This document shows, one piece after another, positions 34,617 to 43,753 of a stretch of 64,000 bases of DNA. Origin of the DNA: Oscillospiraceae bacterium (GTDB lineage: Bacteria > Bacillota > Clostridia > Oscillospirales > Acutalibacteraceae); assembly GCA_022508805.1 (NCBI GenBank), contig JAFLUM010000001.1, positions 182,793-246,792 of the forward strand. The letters are read 5' to 3'. Below the pieces are notes generated by a model. It was given only the letters and a program-made list of their open reading frames with translations, searched no databases and was not told the DNA's origin. The stretch's first letter is position 1. Each line of letters starts with the position of its first letter. The translations under genes and the position numbers were made by a program.

Positions 34617-35747
34617 ATGCAATTAAAGAAATTACCCAACATGGACAAAAATAAACTTGCGATCATCGTGTCTGCGGGCGCGACGGTGCTTGCCGCCATA
34701 GTGGGAATCTCAGGATTTTTCGCGGCAAGGCACGGTGAACCCACTGTCGTTCCCGATACTACGGCGGAAATTATATCGACCTCAGAGCTTGTTACCGAGA
34801 CTGAGACTACAACCGAACCCGAAACGGAAACGGAAACCGAAACCGATACCGAGACTGAAACCGCCACCGAAACGACCACAAAACCCCCTGCCGCGCCTGT
34901 CACCAAGCCGTATACTCCCCCGACAACTGCGCCCGCACCAAAGCCTACATCCACGGCTAAAAGCGTAAGGTTAAACGTGACACCGATAAAGCAATTTCCG
35001 AATTATCCCACGGGATGCGAGGCGGCTTCGGCTGCAACGCTGCTCAAATATTACGGCTACAACGTCTCACTTGACGAGATGGTCGCGGCGATACCCCGCG
35101 AAGATCTGTATGAAGAAAACGGCAGAGTCTACGGACCGAGTATTTATGAAAAATTTGTTGGAGATCCCCGTCAGAGATATACCGACGAACGCCCCGGCTA
35201 CGGTGCTTTTTCGCCTGTTATAACAAAATCGTTAAACTCGGTTATCGCTAAAAAAGGCGGTAAACACACGGCGAAGAACATCACGGGATGTTCATTTTCA
35301 ACTCTGCTGGGGCAGCTTGACAGCGGACGTCCCGTTATAGTTTGGGCAACGTCGAAAATGCAGACCCCTAAATACGTCAATAGCTGGTATATTAAAAATC
35401 CCGGCGGAGAGGATATTTATTTTGAGTATCCCCGCGGTACGCACGTTATGGTACTTACGGGATACGACGGAAGCTACGTCTATATTTCCGATCCGATCTA
35501 CGGACAGGTGAAATACACGAAAGCGGAGTTTAATGACAAGTGGGTGCTCTTAGGTAAACAGGCGATCATTCTTGAAAATAAGCCGCAGGAGACAACGACG
35601 GAATCGACCACCGCCGCTCCTACTACGACTGAACCTACCACCGAACCCGTGACAGAGCCTACTACGGAACCTGTGACCGAACCAACCACCGAGGAAATTA
35701 CAACGGATACGCCTACCGAGAACCCCTCTGAGGATACTGATGAATAA
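34617..35747 (+). CDS. Secreted/anchored C39-like cysteine peptidase with Thr/Glu-rich linkers
   Basis: This 376-residue protein has an N-terminal hydrophobic segment (about residues 14-37) acting as signal or anchor. It continues with a TETE/TTEP linker, a C39-like papain-fold domain (about 115-320) and a TTEP/VTEP tail. The catalytic Cys lies in NYPTGCEAASAATLL, the His in GTHVMVLTGYD and the Asp in YISDPIYG, so it appears active (Peptidase_C39_2 type). The Thr/Pro/Glu repeats are probably O-glycosylated or wall-spanning. GAGG lies seven bases before the ATG. It stands alone between two terminated genes. Confidence 0.85.
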   Translation: MQLKKLPNMDKNKLAIIVSAGATVLAAIVGISGFFAARHGEPTVVPDTTAEIISTSELVTETETTTEPETETETETDTETETATETTTKPPAAPVTKPYTPPTTAPAPKPTSTAKSVRLNVTPIKQFPNYPTGCEAASAATLLKYYGYNVSLDEMVAAIPREDLYEENGRVYGPSIYEKFVGDPRQRYTDERPGYGAFSPVITKSLNSVIAKKGGKHTAKNITGCSFSTLLGQLDSGRPVIVWATSKMQTPKYVNSWYIKNPGGEDIYFEYPRGTHVMVLTGYDGSYVYISDPIYGQVKYTKAEFNDKWVLLGKQAIILENKPQETTTESTTAAPTTTEPTTEPVTEPTTEPVTEPTTEEITTDTPTENPSEDTDE

Positions 35748-35783
35748 ACAGACAAATTTTAGCTTTGTTTCTTGCGGGACATA

Positions 35784-35811
35784 TTGATTTTTTACATCAA
35801 CTTGCTATAAT
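35784..35811 (+). promoter_or_regulatory. Sigma-A-type promoter for the SDR gene
   Basis: TTGATT (35784-35789), a 16-base spacer and a perfect TATAAT (35806-35811) are followed by a ~75-base leader containing a CTGAG/CTCAG stem near the ribosome site. Confidence 0.65.
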
Positions 35812-35885
35812 ATAAGCGGTCGTATAGCGCGACTGTATTTATAATAACGGGCTGAGGCGATGCAGCTCAGAAAGAAGGTATTTTT

Positions 35886-36632
35886 ATGAATTTGAAAGAT
35901 AAAGTAGCTATTGTTACCGGCGGCAGCCGCGGCATCGGTCTGGCCGTTGTTGAGACTTTTTTAGAAGAGGGTGCGACTGTAGTTTTGTGCGCCAGCCGTC
36001 AGGAAACCGCAGAACAGGCGGTTGCACATATCAAGGATAAGAACCCTAACGCCAAGGTAGAAGGCATTTGGCCGAATTTGTCCGATTATGCGGACGTGAA
36101 AACTGCTTTTGACACGGTGGCGGAAAAATACGGCCGCATCGACATTCTTGTCAATAACGCAGGTGTTTCCGAAAATACTCCCTTTGTAAATTATACTGAG
36201 GAGGTATTTGACCGCGTAATGGATCTTAACGTCAAGGGAGTATATAACTGCTCCAAGGCAGCAGCCGATTGGATGGTCAAGCAGGCTGACGGATCCATTT
36301 TGAATGTTTCTTCTATGGTCAGCCGTTACGGTCAGCCGGCTGGTATTGCTTATCCCACATCTAAATTTGCAGTCAACGGCTTTACGCTGTCTTTGGCCCG
36401 TGAGTTGGCGCCTAAGGGCGTGCGCGTAAACGCTGTTGCCCCCGGCATCACCGAAACTGATATGGTCAAGGCGTTGCCTGCGCAGGTCATTGAGCCGATG
36501 ATCAATTCCATCCCCCTGCGCCGCATCGGCAAGCCTGAGGACATTGCAAATGCACTTGTATTTCTTGCTTCAGATAAAGCCAACTACATCACCGGCGTAG
36601 TACTGAGCGTTGACGGACTTGCCAGAACCTAA
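35886..36632 (+). CDS. Short-chain dehydrogenase/reductase (FabG-like)
   Basis: This 248-residue classical SDR has the cofactor loop VTGGSRGIGLAV, the NNAG motif (DILVNNAGVS), a catalytic Ser in LNVSSMVSRYG, and Tyr and Lys in IAYPTSKFAV. The C-terminal PGITETDM and ITGVVLSVDGL are typical of 3-oxoacyl-ACP reductase and hydroxysteroid-dehydrogenase relatives. The substrate is undetermined: with no fab neighbours, a fatty-acid role is not assured. An AGAAAGAAGG site precedes the ATG. It is monocistronic, between its own promoter and a terminator. Confidence 0.9.
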   Translation: MNLKDKVAIVTGGSRGIGLAVVETFLEEGATVVLCASRQETAEQAVAHIKDKNPNAKVEGIWPNLSDYADVKTAFDTVAEKYGRIDILVNNAGVSENTPFVNYTEEVFDRVMDLNVKGVYNCSKAAADWMVKQADGSILNVSSMVSRYGQPAGIAYPTSKFAVNGFTLSLARELAPKGVRVNAVAPGITETDMVKALPAQVIEPMINSIPLRRIGKPEDIANALVFLASDKANYITGVVLSVDGLART

Positions 36633-36674
36633 CGCTGTCGCATAAATTATATAAAAATACAACAAACGCAGAAA

Positions 36675-36712
36675 CAGGGCAAGCGTAGCTTTCGTTACAC
36701 TTGCCCTGTTTG
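36675..36712. terminator. Bidirectional terminator between SDR gene and galU
   Basis: The arms CAGGGCAAG / CTTGCCCTG have a longer loop with an inner GTA/TAC pairing, then TTTGTTTT. The genes on both sides converge here. Confidence 0.75.
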
Positions 36713-36728
36713 TTTTATTATGCAAATT

Positions 36729-37604
36729 TTAGAATGTCTTTACAAGTTCTTTAAGATATTCTTTGAAATCCTCGCCGATCTCCTCATGATTCAGGGCGAC
36801 TTCGCAGTTGGCTTTCATAATACCCAGCTTATTGCCCATATCGTAACGGATACCGTCAAAATCAACAGCATTCAGCTCGCCTCTTTTTGCAAGCTCGCAC
36901 ATAGCGTCAGTAAGATATACCTCGCCGCTCTTTTTGTCGGGCGGAGTCTGCTCAATAAGATCAAAGACCTCGGGCGGAAGAACGACCCTGCCGAGTATTG
37001 AATAGCATGACATTATCTCCTCAGGGGTGGGCTTTTCAATGATATCGTGTACCGCCATGGTGCTGCCCTCAAGGGGAGTTACATCCAGTGAGCAGTACTT
37101 CGGAACATCTTCTCTCGGAACTTCCTTAACGCCGACTACGCCGTGACCGTATTTTTCATAAGCACGGCAAAGCTGACCTACAACGGGATCTTCGGAAATA
37201 ATAACATCGTCGCCGTACATAACCGCAAAGGGCTCATCGCCTACAAAGCTCTTAGCGCAAAGAACAGCATGACCGAGACCCTTTGTCTCTTTCTGACGGA
37301 TAAAATAGATATTTGCAAGATTTGCGCACGCCTTAACGTCCTCAAGGATCTTTGCCTTGCTTGCATTTCCCTCAAGCTTTGTTTCAAGCTCAAAGGCGTG
37401 GTCAAAGTGATCCTCAATAACGCCCTTACCGCGGTTTGTTATGATAAGAATGTCGGTGATACCCGCCGCAACAGCCTCCTCGACGATGTACTGTATTGCA
37501 GGCTTGTCAACGATATTGAGCATTTCCTTTGGAACAGCCTTTGACGCAGGCAGAACTCTTGTTCCCATACCTGCGGCAGGAATTATTGCCTTTGTGATTT
37601 TCAT
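36729..37604 (-). CDS. galU: UTP-glucose-1-phosphate uridylyltransferase
   Basis: This 291-residue nucleotidyltransferase makes UDP-glucose for glycans and the Leloir cycle. The nucleotide-binding start is PAAGMGTRVLPASKAVPKEML. FVGDEPFAVMYGDDVI and EKPTPEEI are the expected GalU landmarks. AAGGAG precedes the ATG. It is the last gene of the ahcY unit, 28 bases after the zinc-ribbon protein gene. It connects functionally with galK and the phosphohexomutase elsewhere in the window. Confidence 0.96.
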   Translation of the reverse strand: MKITKAIIPAAGMGTRVLPASKAVPKEMLNIVDKPAIQYIVEEAVAAGITDILIITNRGKGVIEDHFDHAFELETKLEGNASKAKILEDVKACANLANIYFIRQKETKGLGHAVLCAKSFVGDEPFAVMYGDDVIISEDPVVGQLCRAYEKYGHGVVGVKEVPREDVPKYCSLDVTPLEGSTMAVHDIIEKPTPEEIMSCYSILGRVVLPPEVFDLIEQTPPDKKSGEVYLTDAMCELAKRGELNAVDFDGIRYDMGNKLGIMKANCEVALNHEEIGEDFKEYLKELVKTF

Positions 37605-37632
37605 AGTTTTATCTCCTTAATTAAAGAATTTG

Positions 37633-38583
37633 CTAAATCAGTAAACCGAGCGCCATATTCACGGCAAAATATGCCAAAGCCGAAAGCACTGCCGCCGACA
37701 TGGAGGTTCCGCCCTTTTTATATATGTTCAGTTTTCGAAGATTCGGGTCTTCGGTTTCGGACTTTATCTGTCTTACATTCTTAACGGTTTGGTCGTAATA
37801 CCACTTATTTCCCTTTATCCCTGCGATTATGCCGATTATAATTAAAACCGCTTGCGGCATAAGGCTCAAGGCGGCACCAACGGGATTTTCTTTTATGAGT
37901 GCTTTCTCGTCTTCATACATTTCCGCTGACGATGCCGTTCCCATAGTGCTGTATTTTTCGGACAGTGCCAAAGATTCGCGCTGATACTTAATATACGGTG
38001 ACTGTACGGAGCATATGGCCACGACAACTATCAGCAAACTCATGAATATAACGCCGAGTTTATACATTTTTCTGTAAAAGAACCAGTACGGTGCAAAAAA
38101 GAACGCCGCCCAATTCCACGTTTTTCTGTTGGATTTTGCATAGAAAAAGTTGCGCAGGTACTTAAATGCGTTAACTCTCACAAACGATGCGGCTTCTTCA
38201 GTGGAAACCTCGTTGTCAATCTCTTTCGGAAAAAGCGAAAACGGGTCCTGTACGGCTTGACCGCCGAAAAACGGATTGCCCGTGTTATTACCGCTGTTTT
38301 CCGTTTGAGGTCTGAAAGGCTCCGGGTTTTCTGTTCTGCTTTGCTGTTCAGCCTTATTTTCAAAGGGTGAAAACGGTTGTTCCGACTGCTCTATCCCCTC
38401 GGGTTCCCAGAAAAAGCCCTCGTTATGCCTGTCGGTATTTTTACATTCGCCGTTTTTCTTATAGCAGTCTCGATGATGAGGCGTGCCACACATGGGGCAG
38501 ACGACTATATCGTCGTCGCCTTTAAAAGTTTCGCCGCAAACGGGACATTTTTGATTTGTATATCTGAAATAATTGTTATCCAT
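37633..38583 (-). CDS. Zinc-ribbon/RING-like membrane protein with DUF2628-type region
   Basis: This 316-residue protein starts with a Cys/His cluster (CPVCGETF, VVCPMCGTPHHRDC, then a further Cys) like a prokaryotic RING-type finger (Prok-RING). A Gln/Asn/Pro-rich linker follows (about residues 60-130). The WNWAAFFFAPYWFFYRKMYKLG block is characteristic of DUF2628 membrane proteins, with helices around 180-200, 235-255 and 295-315. Topology puts the zinc part in the cytosol. The function is unknown. It sits between ahcY and galU with short gaps; this is probably only co-transcription. Confidence 0.82.
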   Translation of the reverse strand: MDNNYFRYTNQKCPVCGETFKGDDDIVVCPMCGTPHHRDCYKKNGECKNTDRHNEGFFWEPEGIEQSEQPFSPFENKAEQQSRTENPEPFRPQTENSGNNTGNPFFGGQAVQDPFSLFPKEIDNEVSTEEAASFVRVNAFKYLRNFFYAKSNRKTWNWAAFFFAPYWFFYRKMYKLGVIFMSLLIVVVAICSVQSPYIKYQRESLALSEKYSTMGTASSAEMYEDEKALIKENPVGAALSLMPQAVLIIIGIIAGIKGNKWYYDQTVKNVRQIKSETEDPNLRKLNIYKKGGTSMSAAVLSALAYFAVNMALGLLI

Positions 38584-38604
38584 TTTGTCAGCCGTCCTTT
38601 TAAT

Positions 38605-39849
38605 TTATACATTCCAGCTGTTGACGTATTCTTCCTGCTCATAAGTAAGCGTGTCAATATGCGTTCCCCAGCTACGGAGCTTTCTCAGCGCTACCTTTTT
38701 GTCGATCTCCTCGGGAACGTCATTTACCGCCACGTTAAGTTTTCCGCCGCTTTTGGCGATATATTCGGCACAGAGAGCCTGAATTGAAAAGCTCATATCC
38801 ATAATCTCGGCGGGGTGTCCGTCGCCGGCGGCGAGATTCACAAGTCTGCCCTCGGCAATGACACTTATCACCCGACCGTCGGACATTTCATAGCCCATAA
38901 TATTTTTTCTTTGCTCGAATGACTTTACCGACAGCTTTTCAAGGTCGTTTAAGTTTATTTCCACATTAAAATGACCCGCATTGCAAAGTATTGCGCCATC
39001 CTTCATATTAACAATGTCTTTTTTCGTTATAACGTCCTTACAGCCTGTAACGGTGATAAAGAAATCGCCGTGCTTTGCAGCTTCTTCCATTTTCATAACG
39101 CCGAAGCCGTCCATACGTGCCTCCATCGCCTTTATGGGGTCGATCTCGGTCACTATTACCTGGGCTCCCAGTGCCTTTGCACGCATAGCGACGCCCTTAC
39201 CGCACCAGCCGTAGCCTGCAACGACAACGGTTTTACCTGCCACGATAAGATTTGTAGTTCTGTTTATACCGTCCCACACAGACTGACCCGTGCCGTAACG
39301 GTTATCGAAAAGATATTTACATTTGGCATTATTAACCGCGACCATTGGGAAACGAAGCTTATTTTCCCTTGCCATTGACTTGAGGCGGATTATACCCGTC
39401 GTAGTCTCCTCACAGCCGCCTAAAACCTCTGAAATAAGCTCAGGGTACTCGTTATGAATAAGGTTTACAAGATCGCCGCCGTCGTCAATAATTATATTGG
39501 GGCGCGCCTCAATAACCCCTTTAAGGTGCTCCTTATACTCCTCTGCCGTGGCGTTATACCAAGCAAAGACCTCCATACCGTTTTGTGTGAGCGCCGCCGC
39601 CACATCATCCTGCGTGGAAAGAGGATTTGAGCCTGTAACATACATTTTCGCCCCGCCTGCCGCAAGGACAGTACAAAGATATGCGGTTTTTGCCTCAAGA
39701 TGTATGGAAAGCGCCACACGAAGTCCCTCAAACGGTTTACTTGCGGCAAAATCCTTTTCTATGCCGGAAAGTACGGGCATATGCGATTTTACCCAATCAA
39801 TTTTTTGTTGTCCGCTCTTAAAAAGTGAAGCATCTCTTACAAGGCTCAT
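38605..39849 (-). CDS. ahcY: Adenosylhomocysteinase
   Basis: This ~414-residue NAD-dependent enzyme reversibly splits S-adenosylhomocysteine into adenosine and homocysteine, recycling the product of methylation. The NAD fold is VVVAGYGWCGKGVAMRAKALG; substrate-site landmarks include IDDGGDLVNLIH, LFDNRYGTGQS and CNAGHFNVEI. The length fits the shorter bacterial/archaeal form. The ATG at 39849, after GGAGAAT, is chosen over a longer frame lacking a ribosome site. It is first in an operon with the zinc-ribbon protein and galU. Some relatives act on S-inosylhomocysteine instead, which sequence alone cannot exclude. Confidence 0.93.
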   Translation of the reverse strand: MSLVRDASLFKSGQQKIDWVKSHMPVLSGIEKDFAASKPFEGLRVALSIHLEAKTAYLCTVLAAGGAKMYVTGSNPLSTQDDVAAALTQNGMEVFAWYNATAEEYKEHLKGVIEARPNIIIDDGGDLVNLIHNEYPELISEVLGGCEETTTGIIRLKSMARENKLRFPMVAVNNAKCKYLFDNRYGTGQSVWDGINRTTNLIVAGKTVVVAGYGWCGKGVAMRAKALGAQVIVTEIDPIKAMEARMDGFGVMKMEEAAKHGDFFITVTGCKDVITKKDIVNMKDGAILCNAGHFNVEINLNDLEKLSVKSFEQRKNIMGYEMSDGRVISVIAEGRLVNLAAGDGHPAEIMDMSFSIQALCAEYIAKSGGKLNVAVNDVPEEIDKKVALRKLRSWGTHIDTLTYEQEEYVNSWNV

Positions 39850-39885
39850 TTTTATTCTCCGATATTCCCTGCTGTTTTTTAATTC

Positions 39886-39914
39886 ATAATACCACATATT
39901 ACCTTAAAAATCAA
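39886..39914 (-). promoter_or_regulatory. ahcY operon promoter
   Basis: On the minus strand, TTGATT (39909-39914), a 17-base spacer and TATTAT (39886-39891) lie about 35 bases before the ATG. Confidence 0.65.
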
Positions 39915-39954
39915 TAGAAACAGCCTTTATGCAGTAAAATGAATATTTTTCTGA

Positions 39955-39983
39955 TTGACTTTGCTATTTCTTTATGTCATAAT
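39955..39983 (+). promoter_or_regulatory. Promoter of the DUF4474 lipoprotein gene
   Basis: TTGACT (39955-39960), a 17-base spacer and CATAAT (39978-39983) lie about 40 bases before the start, divergent from the ahcY promoter. Confidence 0.65.
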
Positions 39984-40023
39984 GATTGTAGATATATATA
40001 AGTATATATTTGGAGGGAAAAGT

Positions 40024-41052
40024 ATGAAATCGACTTTATTCAAAATACTGGCTGCTGTCCTCGCAGTTTCGATGATGGTCTGCACATTTGCGTCTTGTAA
40101 AAGTAACAGTGACGGCGGTGAAGATATAACAAAGCCCCCTTCAGTGGAGGCGCCCGTCGACAATGATGTGCTTGTTGATTTCGGCGATTTCGGCGATGAC
40201 CCCGATGTGACCGAAGCGCCGACGGAACCCACGACTGCTGAGGAACCCACCACAAGCACACCGCCCGTAACTCCCACCTCTCCTGTCGGCGGAAGCACAG
40301 GATCCGGAAGCGGATCAAGCGGCAATTCCGGCAGTACGGGAAGCTCCGGCAACACCGGCACAGTGGCTCCTTCGACAACGCTTCCCACATCATCAACCGG
40401 ACTTTCTCAAGAGGATCTTTACACGATTCTTGAGGCTGCGGGATATGAATATGACGAGGAGCAGCAGGTCTTCTATTCAACGCTTAATCCCTGGCAGCGC
40501 GGCTTCGGCTTCGGCGACGTGTACGATCAGGCTGCCGTTTTGGCGAATATGAGATATATTACCATTAAGATAGACTTTGTTTATCAAGGACTTTTATGGA
40601 GGATTCAATGCTGGAAGGGTCAGTACGGAGTTCTTAACGGCGGTGAAATGGGCGTTTATACAAAGAATCCGGACGATACAACGGATTTTTATGAGTGCGC
40701 CTCCGACGAAAACCTGTTGGAAATGCATTTTAAATTCTACAAGACAACAAACGATTTCAACAAAAAACGGCCGCTCTTTGAAAGACAGCTTCAGGAACAC
40801 TGGTGGCTGACCGGCTTTAAAATGGGTTACTGTGACCCGGCGCGCACGGTTATGGAAATGACCCTTATCGCAAGAGATAAGGTTATGGCGGACGGCATTG
40901 AGGAAGGACTTAAAAACGTTACCGACAGAAGCGGTAAACCCAACGGCTTTAAGCAGTATACATCAACCTCTAAGGGCACTGATTTCTATATAAGACAGGA
41001 CAATACCTTTAAGATCATTTGGGTGTCTGCCGGCTATCCTAATTATAACTGA
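40024..41052 (+). CDS. Lipoprotein with DUF4474 domain
   Basis: This ~342-residue protein has a lipoprotein signal (KILAAVLAVSMMVCTFASC, lipid-modified Cys about 20). A Pro/Thr- then Gly/Ser-rich linker (about 60-125) leads to a C-terminal ~200-residue domain. The segment YITIKIDFVYQGLLWRIQCW followed by KGQYGVLNGGEMGVY matches DUF4474, a clostridial domain of unknown function. The ATG at 40024 follows GGAGGG; a longer frame would spoil the signal peptide. It is displayed outside the membrane; no enzymatic residues can be named. Confidence 0.85.
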   Translation: MKSTLFKILAAVLAVSMMVCTFASCKSNSDGGEDITKPPSVEAPVDNDVLVDFGDFGDDPDVTEAPTEPTTAEEPTTSTPPVTPTSPVGGSTGSGSGSSGNSGSTGSSGNTGTVAPSTTLPTSSTGLSQEDLYTILEAAGYEYDEEQQVFYSTLNPWQRGFGFGDVYDQAAVLANMRYITIKIDFVYQGLLWRIQCWKGQYGVLNGGEMGVYTKNPDDTTDFYECASDENLLEMHFKFYKTTNDFNKKRPLFERQLQEHWWLTGFKMGYCDPARTVMEMTLIARDKVMADGIEEGLKNVTDRSGKPNGFKQYTSTSKGTDFYIRQDNTFKIIWVSAGYPNYN

Positions 41053-41070
41053 TTTTAAAAATATTTTATT

Positions 41071-41100
41071 TCACCCGCTGTAAAAGAATACGGCGGGTGA
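41071..41100 (+). terminator. Probable terminator after the lipoprotein gene
   Basis: The arms TCACCCGC / GCGGGTGA surround a loop of about 14 bases. The following T-tract is short (TTTCATAG), so efficiency is uncertain. Confidence 0.55.
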
Positions 41101-41190
41101 TTTCATAGTCTGTTTTCACCTAAAAACAAGCATACCGTACAGTATAAATATATGTAATAAAACTATTTTTTATAAAAAGTTCTATTACTG

Positions 41191-41219
41191 TTGAAAATAA
41201 GGCTATTTTAGTGTAAAAT
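41191..41219 (+). promoter_or_regulatory. glgP promoter
   Basis: TTGAAA (41191-41196), a 17-base spacer and TAAAAT (41214-41219) lie about 55 bases before the glgP start. Confidence 0.65.
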
Positions 41220-41274
41220 ATACAAAGAGAACTTAATATCAACCGTTTTTAATAATTTTTTTTGGAGGATTTGT

Positions 41275-43689
41275 ATGAATTATACCCTTAAAAAGAAGCA
41301 AGCAAAGGAGCTTATTGAGGCAAAGCTTTCACACTTTATCGGCGTAAATCCCAGTGAAGCCACAAACGAGCAGTTTTACAAGGCCATTGCCCTTATCGTG
41401 AGGGATATGATGAGCCGCGGCAGAGCAGAATTTTCACGTGAATGCTCCGAAAAAGGCGCAAAAAGAGTTTATTACTTATGCATGGAATTCCTTATGGGGC
41501 GCTCCCTTAAAAACAATCTGTATAACCTTAATTTGACCGACGTCTTTGAAAGCGTTTTAAAGGATTACGGCGTAAAGCTTGAGAGCATATACGAGTGTGA
41601 GCCTGATGCGGGACTGGGCAACGGAGGCTTAGGCAGACTTGCCGCCTGCTATCTTGACGGACTTGCGACCCAAGGGTATGTTTCAAAGGGATATTCCATA
41701 CGCTATGAGTACGGCATCTTTAAGCAGAAGCTGGTTGACGGCTGGCAGACGGAGCTGCCCGATTTTTGGCTTCCCGGCGGTGAAGTATGGCTTGTCCCCC
41801 ATGAGGAGAGCACCTATGAGGTTCAATTTGAGGGAGAAGTCAAGGATACGTGGGAGGGTCAGTACCACCACGTGGAAATTGAAAATGCAAACACCATACA
41901 GGCTGTCCCCTATGATATGCACGTGGCAGGTAAGGACGGCAAGGGCATTTCAGTGCTTCGGCTATGGGCGGCAAGAGCCCCCTGGCTTGATATGACGGCG
42001 TTTGGTCAGGGTGACTATATGCGTGCTATGGAACGTAATGCCATGGCGGAGGTCATCAGCAAGGTGCTGTACCCTGCCGACAATCACCCCGAGGGAAAAT
42101 CCCTTCGCCTGCGCCAGCAGTATTTCCTTGTTTCCGCATCAATTCAGGATATAGTTAAGCATCACCTGCGCGAGTTCGGCACTATGGACAATTTTGCCGA
42201 AAAGGTCGCAATACACATAAACGACACACATCCCACAATGGCTATCCCGGAGCTTATGCGAATCTTGCTTGACGAGTGCGGCTACGGCTGGGACGATGCG
42301 TGGAATATCGTTACGAATTCCATCGCATATACCAATCATACCGTTATGAAAGAGGCTCTTGAGTGCTGGCCGGAGGACCTTTACCGCCGTTTGATGCCGA
42401 GAATTTGGCAGATCACCAAAGAAATCGACAACCGCTTCCGCTCCTTCGTATGGCAAGGTACAGGCAACGCCGAAACAGTGGAGAGAATGGCTATCATCTC
42501 CAACGGAATCGTCAGAATGGCTAATCTTTGCGTTGCAGGCTCGCACAGCGTAAACGGCGTATCCGCGCTTCACAGCGATATTCTCAAGGATACGGTTTTC
42601 TCTGACTTCTACGCCCTCACTCCCAACAAATTTACAAATGTGACTAACGGCATAGCCCACCGCCGCTGGCTATGCCAGTCCAATCCGGGACTCTCCAACT
42701 ACCTGACTGAGCTTATCGGCGACGGATTTGTCAAAAATGCCGATAAACTGCTTGATTTAAGAAAATACAAGGACGACAAAGCCGTTCTCGAAGAGCTTGG
42801 CAAAATCAAACGTGCTAATAAGGAACGTTTTGCCGATTATGTTAAAAAGCAAACGGGAACAGTTCTCGACCCCGACTCGATTTTCGACGTTCAGGTCAAG
42901 AGACTGCACGAATACAAGCGCCAGCACTTGAATGCGCTTAATATTCTCTCGCAGTATCTTGCAATCAAAGAAAATCCCAACGGCGAGTTTATTCCTCACA
43001 CATATATTTTCGGCGCAAAGGCGGCATCAGGCTACTTTATTGCAAAGAAAATCATCTCATTCATCTGCACGCTGGCAAACGTTATCAACAACGACCCCGA
43101 TGTAAGAGGCAGACTTAAAGTGGTTTATGTTGAGGATTACAATGTGACAATGGCTGAAAGGCTGATGCCCGCCGCAGACATCTCCGAGCAGATCTCCCTT
43201 GCGGGAACCGAGGCAAGCGGCACGGGAAATATGAAGCTGATGCTCAACGGTGCGATTACTCTCGGCACTATGGACGGTGCAAACGTTGAGATTTATGACG
43301 CAGTCGGTAAGGATAATATCTTCATTTTCGGTATGACTACTCCCGAGGTTCGCGAGCTGCAACGCTGCGGATATGAACCGCAAAATTACTACAACAATAA
43401 TTATGAGATACGCAAGATCCTCGACTTTGCAAATCAGCAGGGCATTGGCGGTCAGTTCTTCCACGAGGTAACAGCGTCAATAATCCATCACGACCCGTAT
43501 ATGGTGCTTGCGGATTTTGAGGATTACAGAAACACTCAGCAGAAAATCGCCAAAGAGTACCTTGACCGTGAAAGCTGGAACAGAATGTCGCTTATGAACA
43601 TTTCGGGTGCAGGGCGCTTTGCCGCTGACCGCGCGGTCAATGAATATGCCGCAGATATATGGAACGTAAAATCACTTTTTAAGAAGTAA
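41275..43689 (+). CDS. glgP: Glycogen/starch phosphorylase
   Basis: This 804-residue GT35 enzyme releases glucose 1-phosphate from alpha-1,4-glucans in the cytosol using PLP. Landmarks are YYLCMEFLMGRSLKNNL, GNGGLGRLAACYLD, HINDTHPTMA, VKRLHEYKRQHLNAL and the PLP-lysine signature TEASGTGNMKLMLNGA. The length is typical and the protein appears complete. A strong TTTGGAGGA ribosome site and its own promoter and terminator make it monocistronic. Its product feeds the phosphohexomutase at 10506-12029 and galU. Confidence 0.97.
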   Translation: MNYTLKKKQAKELIEAKLSHFIGVNPSEATNEQFYKAIALIVRDMMSRGRAEFSRECSEKGAKRVYYLCMEFLMGRSLKNNLYNLNLTDVFESVLKDYGVKLESIYECEPDAGLGNGGLGRLAACYLDGLATQGYVSKGYSIRYEYGIFKQKLVDGWQTELPDFWLPGGEVWLVPHEESTYEVQFEGEVKDTWEGQYHHVEIENANTIQAVPYDMHVAGKDGKGISVLRLWAARAPWLDMTAFGQGDYMRAMERNAMAEVISKVLYPADNHPEGKSLRLRQQYFLVSASIQDIVKHHLREFGTMDNFAEKVAIHINDTHPTMAIPELMRILLDECGYGWDDAWNIVTNSIAYTNHTVMKEALECWPEDLYRRLMPRIWQITKEIDNRFRSFVWQGTGNAETVERMAIISNGIVRMANLCVAGSHSVNGVSALHSDILKDTVFSDFYALTPNKFTNVTNGIAHRRWLCQSNPGLSNYLTELIGDGFVKNADKLLDLRKYKDDKAVLEELGKIKRANKERFADYVKKQTGTVLDPDSIFDVQVKRLHEYKRQHLNALNILSQYLAIKENPNGEFIPHTYIFGAKAASGYFIAKKIISFICTLANVINNDPDVRGRLKVVYVEDYNVTMAERLMPAADISEQISLAGTEASGTGNMKLMLNGAITLGTMDGANVEIYDAVGKDNIFIFGMTTPEVRELQRCGYEPQNYYNNNYEIRKILDFANQQGIGGQFFHEVTASIIHHDPYMVLADFEDYRNTQQKIAKEYLDRESWNRMSLMNISGAGRFAADRAVNEYAADIWNVKSLFKK

Positions 43690-43699
43690 TTAGAGACGC

Positions 43700-43734
43700 A
43701 AAAAAGGACGGAGAAATGTTCTCCGTCCTTTTTT
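43700..43734. terminator. Strong bidirectional terminator
   Basis: Perfect 16-base arms (AAAAAAGGACGGAGAA and its complement) flank a three-base loop, with A-run and T-run at the ends. It serves glgP and the convergent Cys-rich gene. Confidence 0.92.
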
Positions 43735-43753
43735 CGTCTTATGAGTTTATGAA

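Noticed and set aside
34550-34954. Minus-strand frame rich in Val-Ser repeats
   Set aside because: It is the complement of the TETE/TTEP linker-coding repeat in the C39-like gene.
34790-35730. Short tandem repeats in the C39-like gene
   Set aside because: Low-complexity Thr/Glu/Pro codons in coding DNA, not a separate repeat element.
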